A stretch of 64,000 nucleotides of DNA from Nioella sp965215655 (GTDB taxonomy: Bacteria; Pseudomonadota; Alphaproteobacteria; Rhodobacterales; Rhodobacteraceae), in assembly GCF_965215655.1 (NCBI RefSeq), contig NZ_OZ244111.1, forward strand, positions 2,852,001 through 2,916,000, in the 5' to 3' direction. The notes below the pieces were generated by a model. That model was not told where the DNA came from. It saw only the letters and a program-made list of their open reading frames with translations, and made no database searches. Positions within the stretch are counted from its first letter, which is position 1, and every line of letters begins with the position of its first letter. This document shows, one piece after another, positions 51,467-60,502 of the stretch. The position numbers were made by a program, and so were the translations under genes.

Positions 51467-53365
51467 TCAGTCCGCAAGTTTGGCCTGAATGACGCCCGGT
51501 GCGCGACGTGACAGAACCACGATGACTAGAACCGCAGACCAGCCGACAAAGATTCCGCCAAACCACCATGATGACCCCGAGGGCGCGATCACTGACACGA
51601 GACCAGCTGCACCAATCACCGCTCGAGCCGCCCAGCCAAGCGATCGGCCACACCAGCCCCCGAAAGCAATCGCCCAGAGCGCTGTCGAAAGCAGTAATGC
51701 CGCCGCACCAAGAGCGATCTCGGCAGCAGTGCCTTGCCACAGGACCGCCGAGTCGAATACGAAACTGAAAGGAACGAAGAAGGCGACCAGGCTGAAGCCG
51801 AAGGCTGACATGCTTGTCTTAATGACAGGAGCATCACCAACTCCGGCCGCAGCGAAAGAGGCCAGTGCCACCGGCGGCGTTACCATGGACAAAACACAGT
51901 AGTAGAAGATGAAGAAGTGAGCGGCGAGCGGCTCAACGCCCAAGTCCTGAATCGCAGGCACGAATAGGACAGCGCCGATGATGTAGGCGGCCACCGTTGG
52001 AAGGCCCATGCCCATGATGATGCAACCAAGCATTGCAATTGCAAGGGAGAGGAATATTGAACCTTCTGCCATGTCCACAAGAGAGCCTGCGAACTTGAGC
52101 GCGAGGTTAGATTGAATCGCCACCGCGATGACCAAGCCGATCCCGGCAATTGGCACGGCGACTTCGGCAGCCTGTTTCGGAGCGTCGCGAAGACCGGTCA
52201 CAAGCTCCTCCCATCCGATCCAAGTGTGCCGAGACAGGAACGGAACAACAAGACAGGATACAGAAGCGACAACGGCGGAATAGGCTGCGGAATAGCCGGA
52301 GAGGAGTGCACCGATCAGGATCAGCGGCGGCAGGAGAAGGTGTAGCCGCGGCAGGATAGGGTCTACGCTGCTAACCTCTTCGGCGGTGAGGGCCCGGATC
52401 CCGCTGCGACGGGCAGACAGATCGACCACGGCCAAGAGCGCAAGGTAGAAGGCCAAGGCGGGGATCAGCCCCGCAAGAGCGATGGTAACATAGGGCACGT
52501 TCAGCATCTCAGCCATGACGAAGGCGGCGACCCCCATGATCGGAGGCATCAACTGGCCCCCAGTGGAGGAAATGGCCTCGATCCCTGCAGCGCGATGTGC
52601 CGATAGTCCTGTGCGTTTCATGAGAGGAATGGTCAGCACGCCGGTCGAGACCACGTTTGCCACGGCGCTTCCGGAGATCGACCCCATCAGGCTTGATGAA
52701 ATCACTGCGGCTTTCGCCGTGCCCCCGGTGGCGCGCCCTGCACCTCGGATCGCAAGGTCGATGAACAGCTGCCCGCCACCCACCGCTGCATAGAACGCGC
52801 CGAAGAGGATGAAATAAAAGATGAAGCTTACCGAGGTGGAGGTTGTGATACCAAGCACCCCGGCCGTGGTCATAGTTGAGATCTCGATGGCTTCCTCAAG
52901 TCCGAAGCCTCGGAAAGACATCCAGCCCGGCAGAGCGTTACCCCAAAAAGCATAAGCAATTGACACACCCAGAACTGCAACAAGGATCCAACCAACCGCC
53001 CTACGAGCGCCTTCTAGGAGCAGTCCAACCAGAAGAACTCCCGCATAGACGTCGAGGTCAAACACAGGTGAGACGTTCTCCATCCGCGTTGTAAGGCGAC
53101 CAAACTCGGTCAGGTAGTATGCACCAACGGAAATCGACCCTAGGATGGCCAGTCCGTCCAAACTGATCCGGATCGGACGGGGAATCCAGAATGCGGTAAG
53201 CGGGCGATAGAGAAACAACAGCACCAATGCCACGCTGAGATGGATCGGGCGCTCAAAAAGCGGCTGTTGCGGTTCGAGCAGGATCCAGGTTTGAAACAGG
53301 ACAAAGCCGACACCCACGAGGAAGGCAGGCGACAGGACAGTCTTTCGCATGGTGAGGGCGGACAT
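51467..53365 (-). CDS. Fused TRAP permease, second TAXI system
   Basis: 632 residues. Core signatures are SSSLMGSISGSAVANVVSTGVLTIPLMKRTGLSAHRAAGIEAISSTGGQLMPPIMGVAAFVMAEMLNVPY and GMGLPTVAAYIIGAVLFVPAIQDLGVEPLAAHFFIFYYCVLSMVTPPVALASFAAAGVGD. It is shorter than the permease at 42144 and clearly diverged from it. AAGGAA stands before ATG 53365. Base and codon choice are less GC-extreme than in the surrounding chromosome. Confidence 0.93.
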   Translation of the reverse strand: MSALTMRKTVLSPAFLVGVGFVLFQTWILLEPQQPLFERPIHLSVALVLLFLYRPLTAFWIPRPIRISLDGLAILGSISVGAYYLTEFGRLTTRMENVSPVFDLDVYAGVLLVGLLLEGARRAVGWILVAVLGVSIAYAFWGNALPGWMSFRGFGLEEAIEISTMTTAGVLGITTSTSVSFIFYFILFGAFYAAVGGGQLFIDLAIRGAGRATGGTAKAAVISSSLMGSISGSAVANVVSTGVLTIPLMKRTGLSAHRAAGIEAISSTGGQLMPPIMGVAAFVMAEMLNVPYVTIALAGLIPALAFYLALLAVVDLSARRSGIRALTAEEVSSVDPILPRLHLLLPPLILIGALLSGYSAAYSAVVASVSCLVVPFLSRHTWIGWEELVTGLRDAPKQAAEVAVPIAGIGLVIAVAIQSNLALKFAGSLVDMAEGSIFLSLAIAMLGCIIMGMGLPTVAAYIIGAVLFVPAIQDLGVEPLAAHFFIFYYCVLSMVTPPVALASFAAAGVGDAPVIKTSMSAFGFSLVAFFVPFSFVFDSAVLWQGTAAEIALGAAALLLSTALWAIAFGGWCGRSLGWAARAVIGAAGLVSVIAPSGSSWWFGGIFVGWSAVLVIVVLSRRAPGVIQAKLAD

Positions 53366-53453
53366 TCGGATTTCCTTCGGAATTACGGCGTGGACAAACG
53401 ACTATCGGCGATCGAGCGCCCGGCGCCAGCTAGTCGGCGCCGGGCACGATGGG

Positions 53454-54455
53454 TTACTCGATCCAGCCGCGCTCGCGGTAGTAGCGCTCTGCGCCCGGAT
53501 GCAGCGGAATGCCGACATTTTCGGGCTGCCACGCGTTTTCGGGATTGAACCGACGCCATGCTGCGTGTGCCTCGCCCATTGCGGCAGCGTTTTCGATCAA
53601 AGCGCGGGTGATCTGATAGGCGGTTTCGTCATTCAGCGACGCGTTTGCGATCAACACCGTCCCAAGGTTTCCGCCCGAGGTTGGGCCGTCCTGACCTTCG
53701 AACCACGGTCCCCAGGTGCCAGGAGTCAGACCGTTTTCCGCCAGCGCATCAAGCGCTGCCTGAGGAAGATCAAGGTAGGCCATATCATTCGTCAGTGCGA
53801 CCTCGGTGATCGTCGGATGACCGGGGATCATGGTGTCGATGTAGATATCGGCCGAACCGTCGCGGATGACCGCCGGAATTTGCGGCGCGCCGACCTGGAC
53901 GATGTCGCCACCATTTTCGCGCACAGCCTCGAAGCTGGAGCCGAGCGCCTCAAGGATCATCTCGGCGGTCGGCACGGCGCTGGATCCCGCTGGTTTCATT
54001 AGGATGCGGACGGGTTCTCCCGACGCAAGGATTTCGCCAAGGTCGTTAGTGCCCATTTCATCGAGGAAGGACTGCCGTGCCATTACGCCGACATAGACGC
54101 TGTTCAATCCGCCGACGAGCGCGCGGATGTCGGGGGCTGAGGCACCTTCGTAGGCAGGGTGGCCCGTGAACGCCCAAACCGCCGTTGCGGTGTTTGACAG
54201 AGCAATTTCGGCGCGGCCAGCCTGAACCACCATCGGGTTGGCGACACCGCCGCCACGGGCGACGACCTCGACCGAATTGTCCCCCAGAATGGGCTCGATA
54301 AGCTGTTCCAGCGTGGCGGCGAATACATACCAGGACGTGCCTTCACGCATGGCGCCGATGCGCACGTCTTGGGCTGGGGCGACGGTTGCAGTCAGCGCGA
54401 GTGTCGCGAAGCCGATCATCGCCATTCGGATGTTGATCTTGAGGTTCTTGAGCAT
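53454..54455 (-). CDS. TAXI-family TRAP solute receptor, second system
   Basis: 333 residues with a signal peptide (MIGFATLALTATVAPAQ) and the TAXI opening VRIGAMREGTSWYVFAATLEQLIEPILG, then VVARGGGVANPMVVQAGRAEIALSNTATAV. The usual GT-x-GG-x-Y motif is changed to AMREGTSWYVFA, so the ligand may differ from typical members. GGAGGAT precedes the start. The permease follows 88 bases downstream. Confidence 0.88.
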   Translation of the reverse strand: MLKNLKINIRMAMIGFATLALTATVAPAQDVRIGAMREGTSWYVFAATLEQLIEPILGDNSVEVVARGGGVANPMVVQAGRAEIALSNTATAVWAFTGHPAYEGASAPDIRALVGGLNSVYVGVMARQSFLDEMGTNDLGEILASGEPVRILMKPAGSSAVPTAEMILEALGSSFEAVRENGGDIVQVGAPQIPAVIRDGSADIYIDTMIPGHPTITEVALTNDMAYLDLPQAALDALAENGLTPGTWGPWFEGQDGPTSGGNLGTVLIANASLNDETAYQITRALIENAAAMGEAHAAWRRFNPENAWQPENVGIPLHPGAERYYRERGWIE

Positions 54456-54510
54456 GGATTATCCTCCCTATGCATAGCTATGCCCCTGCGCCATGCGCGG
54501 GGGCAACGGT

Positions 54511-55452
54511 TCATTCAGCAGCCAGCAAGTGCTCGACCCGGCCTATTCCGGCGGCCTCAAAGGCGGCCTCAATCTCACGCTCAGCAGCCTCCCCGAGATC
54601 TTTTAGCGGCTCCCGGATCGTGGCATGTTCCAGCAATCCTCGGTGGCGCAGACCGATCTTCAGTGCGACCGTGCCCTCCATATGCGAGCTACGGTGGTAG
54701 ACGGCACGCGTCACCGGCAGAAGCTGTTCGAAGACTTTTCGGGCAGTTGGGTAGTCCTGAGCTTTTCCTGCGTTGATCAATTCGATCAGCAATTCCGGCG
54801 CGATGTTGCCATACCCGACCAGCAGGCCATCGACATCGAACATGGTGGGCAGCAACCATTCGTCGTGGCAGGACAGGATCTGCAAGTCGGGTTGCGCTTT
54901 TTTCAACTCAGGAACTTCCACATACCAGCGCTTCATGTTGCGCACGCCGTTCTTGGTGGCGACAACGCCTTCCTGCGCAGCCAATTCCAGCTGGGTGTCC
55001 AGGTCGTAGCTGGCCTTGGTGGTATCGGGATACTGGAACAAGATGCACTGAAGGCCCGAGTTTTCCCAGATTGCCTTGTAGCGGTCCTGCGGGGCACCCT
55101 TCTGAAAGCCAAAGCGCAGCCAGCCATGGTTCGGGTAAACCAGTGCTCCCGTCGCGCCTGCATCCTTGCACTTGCGGGCCTCCATCGCGGCGACTTTAGT
55201 GCCTTCGCCGGTGATGCCTGCTATGATCGGCACATCGACGGTGTCGGTATACGCGCGAATAAGCTCGAGACGTTCATCTTCGGTCAGGAATGTGCCTTCA
55301 CCGGCATGGCCAAGAATAACCAGCGACTTCACGTCGTCGAAACTGGCCAGCCACTTCGCAATGCGCACGTTCGCCGCGATATCAAGCGAACCATCTTTGT
55401 TGAAAGCTGTGACGGGGGCTGGGCTGAGCCCTCGAAGATCCATGATGTCCAT
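54511..55452 (-). CDS. Dihydrodipicolinate synthase (DapA) family lyase/aldolase
   Basis: 313 residues from ATG 55452 with CAGGAG upstream. The substrate loop GHAGEGTFLTEDERLELIRAY replaces the usual GTTGE; the Schiff-base Lys is likely in EGVVATKNGVRNMKRWY, and the Tyr in CILFQYPDTT. The family covers pyruvate-dependent aldolases and dehydratases for many sugar acids. As the first gene of an operon with a TAXI-TRAP transporter it probably acts on the imported compound. True lysine-pathway DapA is unlikely. Confidence 0.88.
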   Translation of the reverse strand: MDIMDLRGLSPAPVTAFNKDGSLDIAANVRIAKWLASFDDVKSLVILGHAGEGTFLTEDERLELIRAYTDTVDVPIIAGITGEGTKVAAMEARKCKDAGATGALVYPNHGWLRFGFQKGAPQDRYKAIWENSGLQCILFQYPDTTKASYDLDTQLELAAQEGVVATKNGVRNMKRWYVEVPELKKAQPDLQILSCHDEWLLPTMFDVDGLLVGYGNIAPELLIELINAGKAQDYPTARKVFEQLLPVTRAVYHRSSHMEGTVALKIGLRHRGLLEHATIREPLKDLGEAAEREIEAAFEAAGIGRVEHLLAAE

Positions 55453-55479
55453 TCTATTCTCCTGTTTCAGGATCGTTAT

Positions 55480-55493
55480 TGCAATCGTTCCCG
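55480..55493. promoter_or_regulatory. LacI-type operator, weaker copy
   Basis: TGCAATCGTTCCCG resembles the perfect site at 55548 in its right half (CGTTCCC) and in TG-x-x-A. The centres of the two sites are 68 bases apart. Confidence 0.4.
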
Positions 55494-55547
55494 ATGTGAG
55501 GTGTCGTTTTTTCTTGCGATGCACCATCACCCATGCAAGAACGTTTG

Positions 55548-55561
55548 TGGGAACGTTCCCA
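55548..55561. promoter_or_regulatory. LacI-type operator, perfect palindrome
   Basis: TGGGAACGTTCCCA is a 14-base perfect palindrome with the central CG typical of LacI/GalR operators. It lies between the divergent DapA-family and LacI-family genes and is the likely site of the regulator at 55648. Confidence 0.65.
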
Positions 55562-55647
55562 TCTATGGCTGGATGCAACCGCTCGTCAAGTGAAAAAATC
55601 AGAGACGTGACGCGCGATGCGGCGCAGGCTATGACAGGAGGAAACCA

Positions 55648-56691
55648 GTGAGGTTTCGAAGTTTGACGAGCGATCAGAACGATAGCAGGCGCGGACACCG
55701 CGTAACTTTGCACGATGTCGCCTCGGTGGCGGGTGTTTCGAAATCAACGGTGTCCCGTGTGCTCGACGAGCGACTGCCGTGGTCAGATAGCGAAACCGCC
55801 CGCAAGGTCCGGCGCGTCGCGCAGGATCTGGGATATATTCGCGATGTTGCCGCCGCCAGCTTGCGCAGGGGCCAGAGCATGACGATCGGTGTGATCGTTC
55901 CGCGGCTGACGGATACCGTTATGGCCATGCTATATGAAGCTCTTGCTCGCTCGAGTGCGCGGGTAGGACGTTTTGCGATGGTGGCCACGACCGAGGATGA
56001 TCCAGGCCAGGTTAGAATTGCTGCTGAGTCTCTCTTGCGGCGAGGAGTCGATGGCCTGGTTCTAGCAACGGCGCGGGAAGGTGACGATTTCCCAGACGAA
56101 CTCAAGGACAGGGGGGTGCCGTTCGTTCTTGCTCTTCGGACAGATGGGAGCAATCCCTCATCAGTAGGCGACGATCAACTCGGCGGATATCTTGCAACCC
56201 GCCATTTGTTGGACCTCGGTCATAGACGGATAGGCCTAATCGCGGGTCCGGACTACGCGTCCAGCGCTCGCCTGCGCAAGGCTGGCTATCTGCAGGCCAT
56301 GGAAGAAGCAGGCATTCCCCCAGACCCAACGTTGATCGTTCAGTCAACCTTCGGCATCGAGTCTGGTGCAATCGCGGCGAAAACCCTGCTCGAGCAGCCG
56401 GATAGACCGACCGCCGTGTTCGCTATGAATGACAACACCGCGATCGGAGCGATGACTGCCATGCTTCGCCTTGGGCTGTCGGTTCCCGAGGATGTGTCGT
56501 TGGTCGGATACAATGACATCCCATTGGTCCGTTTGTTGCCGACACCGCTTACAACGGTCCGCGTTCCGTTTGATCAGATTGCATTCGAAGCCATTGACCT
56601 TCTATGCGGCACTGTCCCAAGAAAGGAGTCTGACGTTCGCAAAGCAACACCAACTGTCATACCAAGGCAGTCTACAATACGCAGACCATGA
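55648..56691 (+). CDS. LacI-family transcriptional regulator
   Basis: 347 residues from GTG 55648, with AGGAGG upstream. The DNA-binding domain is RVTLHDVASVAGVSKSTVSRVLDERLPWS, with a hinge ending AAASLRRGQSMTIGVIVP. The periplasmic-binding-like sensor has GVDGLVLATA, RHLLDLGHRRIGLIAGP and PTAVFAMNDNTAIGAMTAMLRLGLSVPEDVSLVGYNDIPL. Divergent from the DapA/TAXI-TRAP genes, it probably represses them until the substrate or an intermediate binds. Confidence 0.93.
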   Translation: MRFRSLTSDQNDSRRGHRVTLHDVASVAGVSKSTVSRVLDERLPWSDSETARKVRRVAQDLGYIRDVAAASLRRGQSMTIGVIVPRLTDTVMAMLYEALARSSARVGRFAMVATTEDDPGQVRIAAESLLRRGVDGLVLATAREGDDFPDELKDRGVPFVLALRTDGSNPSSVGDDQLGGYLATRHLLDLGHRRIGLIAGPDYASSARLRKAGYLQAMEEAGIPPDPTLIVQSTFGIESGAIAAKTLLEQPDRPTAVFAMNDNTAIGAMTAMLRLGLSVPEDVSLVGYNDIPLVRLLPTPLTTVRVPFDQIAFEAIDLLCGTVPRKESDVRKATPTVIPRQSTIRRP

Positions 56692-56724
56692 CACGAGCGT
56701 GGTATTCTGAAGTGGTCCCACCTT

Positions 56725-56772
56725 TTCGGACAGCTTTGCAGCGTTTCTTTCGGGCAGCTTTGCAGCGTTTCT
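56725..56772. repeat. 24-base tandem duplication in the IS left end
   Basis: Two head-to-tail 24-base units (56725-56748 and 56749-56772) differ at one base (GGACAG versus GGGCAG). Only one copy of the TCGGACAG word is matched at the other end, so the duplication probably arose in this copy. Confidence 0.75.
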
Positions 56773-56793
56773 AAGGTGTATCGGGTTTAGGTT

Positions 56794-57963
56794 TCATGCT
56801 GCGTTTCGCTCTTCCAAGCCTGCCCAATATGCGTCGTCCGGCGTCTGCCGATCAAGCGCCGAATGGGGCCTTCTGGTGTTGTAGAAGACCATCCAGTTCC
56901 TGACGACGCGCCGGGCCTGGAAGCCATCGGAGATTTCCTCGAGGTATATGGCCTCCTGCTTCAAGGATCGCCACAGGTGTTAGATGAAGATGTTGTCGAG
57001 ATATCTTCCCCGACCGTCCATCGAGATGCGCGCGCCCACCTCGGTCAACGTGGTGATCCAAGCCGACCCGGTGAACTGGCTGCCCTGATCCGTATTCATG
57101 ATCTCGGGCAGGCCGTGCTTGGCGATGGCTTCGTTCAAAGCATCGACGCAGAAGTCGGCGTGCCTCGTGTTCGACAGCCGCCAACTCAGGACCTTGCGCG
57201 TGGCCCAGTCCATTATGGCGACCAGATACAGGAACCCATTCCTGACCGGCACAAAGGTGATATCTGCGCACCAGACCTGATTGGGGCGGTCAATCTGCAT
57301 CTTCCTCAGCAAATACGGATAGGCCGGATGCTGGGGGTGCGGCTTGCTGGTTCGAGGACGCTTGTAGATCGCTTCCAAGCCCATCTTCGCCATGAGGCGA
57401 CGGACGCGATGACGACCAATAACGATCCCTTCCCGGCGCAGATAGGCCGCGATCTGGCGTGATCCGAAGAACGGGTATCGGGTGAACACCCGGTCGATCT
57501 CTTTCATCATCGCCAGCGTGTCCACATTGACCCCGACCGGCGTGTAGTAAATTGCCGAACGGCTCAGCTGCACCAACTTGCATTGTTGGCCCCCTCTCGG
57601 GACATTGCTGCGCAATGCCCTGCCGGGCAGTGGATGCTCAGCTCGGGGTGATCCAGCCTGATCATCGCGCGTTTCTTCTCGGGGCTCAGCTTTTTTGAGC
57701 CCTTCCGACAAAAAATCGTTCTCGACCGCAAACCTCCCGATCTTGGCGTGCAACTCCTTGACTTCGGCTTCGGTGGGGCCGCTCTGCTTGCCGCCAGAAA
57801 ACACGTCCGCCATCCCGTCAATAGCTTGTCGCTTCCATGTGCTGACCTGGTTCGGGTGCAGTTGATGCTTCGCTGCGATCTCCTGCACGGTCTTGTCGCC
57901 CCGCAGCGCTTCCAACGCCACCTTGGCCTTAAACTGATCTGTAAAGTTCCGGCGCTTTGCCAT
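56794..57963 (-). pseudogene. IS3-family transposase with nonsense codon at the catalytic Glu
   Basis: The OrfA part is MAKRRNFTDQFKAKVALEAL with a helix-turn-helix and leucine-zipper region; the OrfB part has the integrase core WCADITFVPV (first Asp) and IMNTDQGSQF (second Asp). Exactly 35 codons further, after DNIFI, stands TAA (56980-56982) where relatives have Glu; the frame then continues HLWRSLKQEAIYLEEISDGFQARRVVRNW to 56794. The A6G slippery site AAAAAAG lies between OrfA and OrfB, but the minus-one frame ends early, and OrfB is reached in the OrfA frame instead. Confidence 0.85.
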
Positions 57964-58029
57964 CTTCGCATCCCTTCAAAGGTTTGGGATACACCTTAGC
58001 CGACTGTCCAGTTTTCTGGGACCACTTCA

Positions 58030-58356
58030 CAGACTCCCGACGGCGGGCCGAAGCCGTGCTCGCTCTCGATGCGCAATGCCGGGAAGAAACCGGCTAAGAC
58101 TGTCCGCGTTGCGCGTCGTCGAAGCGGTGCCGGTGGGGGCATACCCGGGATATGCTCGCACAAACAGCGAGCGTCGGCTTAGTAACTACTCGTGGCTTCT
58201 GGCTCTTTCGACAGGGCGACATGGGCAAGGGTTGGGAAGCAGAAAAGCTCGTCTAGCCCCGGAACGCCATCCCGGCGCACAGGTGGGCAGTAAGGTGGAT
58301 AGAAAAAGCCGATACTAAATCATGCTACAGATCTATTTGGATAATTTTAGATTTAA
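58030..58356. other. Intergenic region between IS element and tRNA-Phe
   Basis: About 330 bases with no convincing gene. A short plus frame from 58076 has no ribosome-binding site or recognisable protein. This may be leftover DNA from the accessory region. Confidence 0.5.
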
Positions 58357-58431
58357 TGGTGCCCGGGGGCGGAATCGAACCACCGACACGAGGATTTTCA
58401 ATCCACTGCTCTACCCCTGAGCTACCCGGGC
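58357..58431 (-). tRNA. tRNA-Phe (GAA)
   Basis: 75 bases on the minus strand. The acceptor stem GCCCGGG pairs with CCCGGGC, the D arm is AGCTCAGGGGTAGAGCA, the anticodon GAA lies in GGATTGAAAATCC, and the T arm is GGTGG-TTCGATT-CCGCC. CCA is encoded at the 3' end (58359-58357). Confidence 0.97.
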
Positions 58432-58584
58432 ACGGGAGCAGGAGAGTCTCCTGCGGGTGGGGGCGTTCTAGGTGGTTCGGGCGGGGCTGTCCATAGGGTT
58501 TGAGAGATTTTTTGCGGCCTTGCCCGATGTCGGGAAACTCAAGCTGGCGGTTCCGGATCACGGGCCTGCTAGTGCCCTAGATTC

Positions 58585-58616
58585 TAAGGGAAAGGACCGC
58601 GGATTGCGCCGCGGTC
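58585..58616 (-). terminator. Terminator of xsc
   Basis: GACCGCGG (58595-58602) and CCGCGGTC (58609-58616) form a perfect stem; on the minus strand it is followed by CTTTCCCTT. It begins about 24 bases past the xsc stop. Confidence 0.65.
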
Positions 58617-58639
58617 TATTGGCCAGAACAGGCCTGAGA

Positions 58640-60415
58640 TCAGGCCGTTTTCTGTGGGCGCATGTCGGCGGCGTCGATGCCCGCCACGGCGACCGGTTTC
58701 TTCATCGCGTCGCGGCGGAAAGGTTCGCCCAGTTCCTGGTTGATCATCGCCTCGATCAGCGTAGTCTTGCCAGCGGCCTGATCCTTCAGCGCCTGCTCCA
58801 GCGCCTCCGACAATTCGTCCATCGTGCGCGCCACAACGCCTTGAAGCCCGCAGGCCTTGGCGATGCCGGCGTAGCTGACCTGTTCATCGAGCTCGGTGCC
58901 GACGAAGTTATCGTCATACCACAGGGTCGAATTCCGCTTCTCGGCCCCCCACTGGTAGTTGCGGAACACCACTTGCGTGATCGCGGGCCATTCGCCGCGG
59001 CCGATCGCCGTGAGTTCCGTCACCGCGATGCCGAAGGCCCCGTCGCCGGAGAACCCGACAACCGGCGTGTCCGGGCAGGCGATCTTGGCGCCCACCACGG
59101 CGGGCAGGCCATAGCCGCATGGGCCGAAGAGACCGGGGGCGAGGTATTTGCGACCCTCTTCGAAGGAGGGGTAGGCATTGCCGATGGCGCAGTTGTTGCC
59201 GATGTCGGAGGAGATGATCGCCTCTTTCGGCAGGGCGCGCTGAATGGCGCGCCAGGCCATGCGGGGGCTCATCCAGTCGGGTTTGTCGGCGCGGGCGCGT
59301 TCGTTCCAGGTGGTGCCGGGATCGTCATCTTCATGATCCATGGAGGAGAGCTGCTGCGCCCAGGCCGATTTGGTCTGCGCAATACGCGCCTTGCGCTCGG
59401 CCCGGCCCTCGTCGCCTGCCGTGTCGGACAGCTGCGCGAGGATCGACGTCGCGACTTTCTTCGCGTCCCCCACGATACCGACGCTCACTTTCTTGGTCAG
59501 GCCGATGCGGTCGGGATTGATATCGACCTGGATGATCTTGGCATTTTGCGGCCAGTAGTCGATGCCATAGCCCGGCAGGGTCGAAAACGGGTTGAGGCGG
59601 GTGCCCAGACACAGGACCACGTCCGCCTGGCTGATCAGCTCCATCCCGGCTTTCGATCCGTTATAGCCAAGCGGACCGGCGAAAAGCGGGTGAGAGCCGG
59701 GGAAGGCGTCGTTATGCTGGTAGCCCACGCAAACCGGCGCATCGAGACGTTCGGCCAGTGCCATGGAGGCGGGGATCGCGCCGCCCAGAACCACGCCTGC
59801 GCCATTCAGGATGACGGGCGACTTGGCCTCGGACAGCATCTTGGCAGCCTCGGCCACCGCTTCCTCACCACCGCCGGGGCGTTCGAATTCCACGATCGCG
59901 GGCAGGTCGATGTCGATCACCTGCGTCCAGTAATCGCGGGGCATGTTGATCTGCGCAGGGGCGGAGGCGCGCTTGGCGTTGATGATCACCCGGTTCAGCA
60001 CTTCGGCCACGCGTGACGGGTCGCGCACTTCTTCCTGATAGGCAACCATATCCTTGAAGGCGGCCATCTGCTCGACCTCCTGAAATCCCCCCTGCCCCAG
60101 GGTCTTGTTGGCGGCCTGCGGCGTCACCAGCAACAGGGGCGTGTGGTTCCAGTAGGCGGTTTTCACGGCGGTCACGAAATTGGTGATGCCAGGGCCGTTC
60201 TGGGCGATCATCATGCTCATTTTGCCCGACGCGCGGGTATAGCCATCGGCCATCATCCCGCCCGAGCCTTCGTGGGCGCAGTCCCAGAAGGAAATGCCCG
60301 CCTGCGGGAACAGGTCGGAAATCGGCATGAAGGCGGAGCCGATAATGCCAAAGGCATCTTCGATCCCATGCATTTGCAGCACTTTTACAAAGGCTTCTTC
60401 GGTGGTCATTTTCAT
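58640..60415 (-). CDS. xsc: Sulfoacetaldehyde acetyltransferase
   Basis: 591 residues from ATG 60415, which has GGAGA eight bases upstream. Xsc is a thiamine-diphosphate enzyme that converts sulfoacetaldehyde and phosphate to acetyl phosphate and sulfite. Signatures are MKMTTEEAFVKVLQMHGIEDAFGIIGSAFMPISDLFPQAGISFWDCAHEG and QNGPGITNFVTAVKTAYWNHTPLLLVTPQ; the ThDP block is GFSGDGAFGIAVTELTAIGR...NYQWGAEKRN. It is downstream of tauR. The phosphotransacetylase gene that often follows xsc is not present; a terminator and tRNA-Phe follow instead. Confidence 0.95.
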   Translation of the reverse strand: MKMTTEEAFVKVLQMHGIEDAFGIIGSAFMPISDLFPQAGISFWDCAHEGSGGMMADGYTRASGKMSMMIAQNGPGITNFVTAVKTAYWNHTPLLLVTPQAANKTLGQGGFQEVEQMAAFKDMVAYQEEVRDPSRVAEVLNRVIINAKRASAPAQINMPRDYWTQVIDIDLPAIVEFERPGGGEEAVAEAAKMLSEAKSPVILNGAGVVLGGAIPASMALAERLDAPVCVGYQHNDAFPGSHPLFAGPLGYNGSKAGMELISQADVVLCLGTRLNPFSTLPGYGIDYWPQNAKIIQVDINPDRIGLTKKVSVGIVGDAKKVATSILAQLSDTAGDEGRAERKARIAQTKSAWAQQLSSMDHEDDDPGTTWNERARADKPDWMSPRMAWRAIQRALPKEAIISSDIGNNCAIGNAYPSFEEGRKYLAPGLFGPCGYGLPAVVGAKIACPDTPVVGFSGDGAFGIAVTELTAIGRGEWPAITQVVFRNYQWGAEKRNSTLWYDDNFVGTELDEQVSYAGIAKACGLQGVVARTMDELSEALEQALKDQAAGKTTLIEAMINQELGEPFRRDAMKKPVAVAGIDAADMRPQKTA

Positions 60416-60502
60416 TGGCGGCATCTCCACGGAAAAGGATGGGCACTGTCTGTGCTTTGACGTCGGTTGTAGCGCCCTGCCCTGCCCTGCGGTTAGGGCC
60501 AG

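Larger units (their letters stand above)
56708..58029 (-). mobile_element. IS3-family insertion sequence, inactive
   Basis: About 1.32 kb bounded by inverted ends: TGAAGTGGTCCCA at 56708-56720 and TGGGACCACTTCA at 58017-58029, with further matches inward (GGACAG). It begins 17 bases after the lacI stop. No target duplication is visible (TTC to the left, CAG to the right). The transposase frame is broken. Confidence 0.88.

Noticed and set aside
51139..51477. 112-codon minus frame between helicase fragment and TRAP permease
   Set aside because: No recognisable protein; it is antisense to the IS256-like relic.
56705..58032. Target-site duplication of the IS3 element
   Set aside because: The three to five bases on either side (TATTC versus CAGAC) do not match, so no duplication can be claimed.
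58325..58561. Minus frame with GVEQWIENPRVGGSIPPPGT
   Set aside because: Another false protein produced by translating tRNA-Phe.
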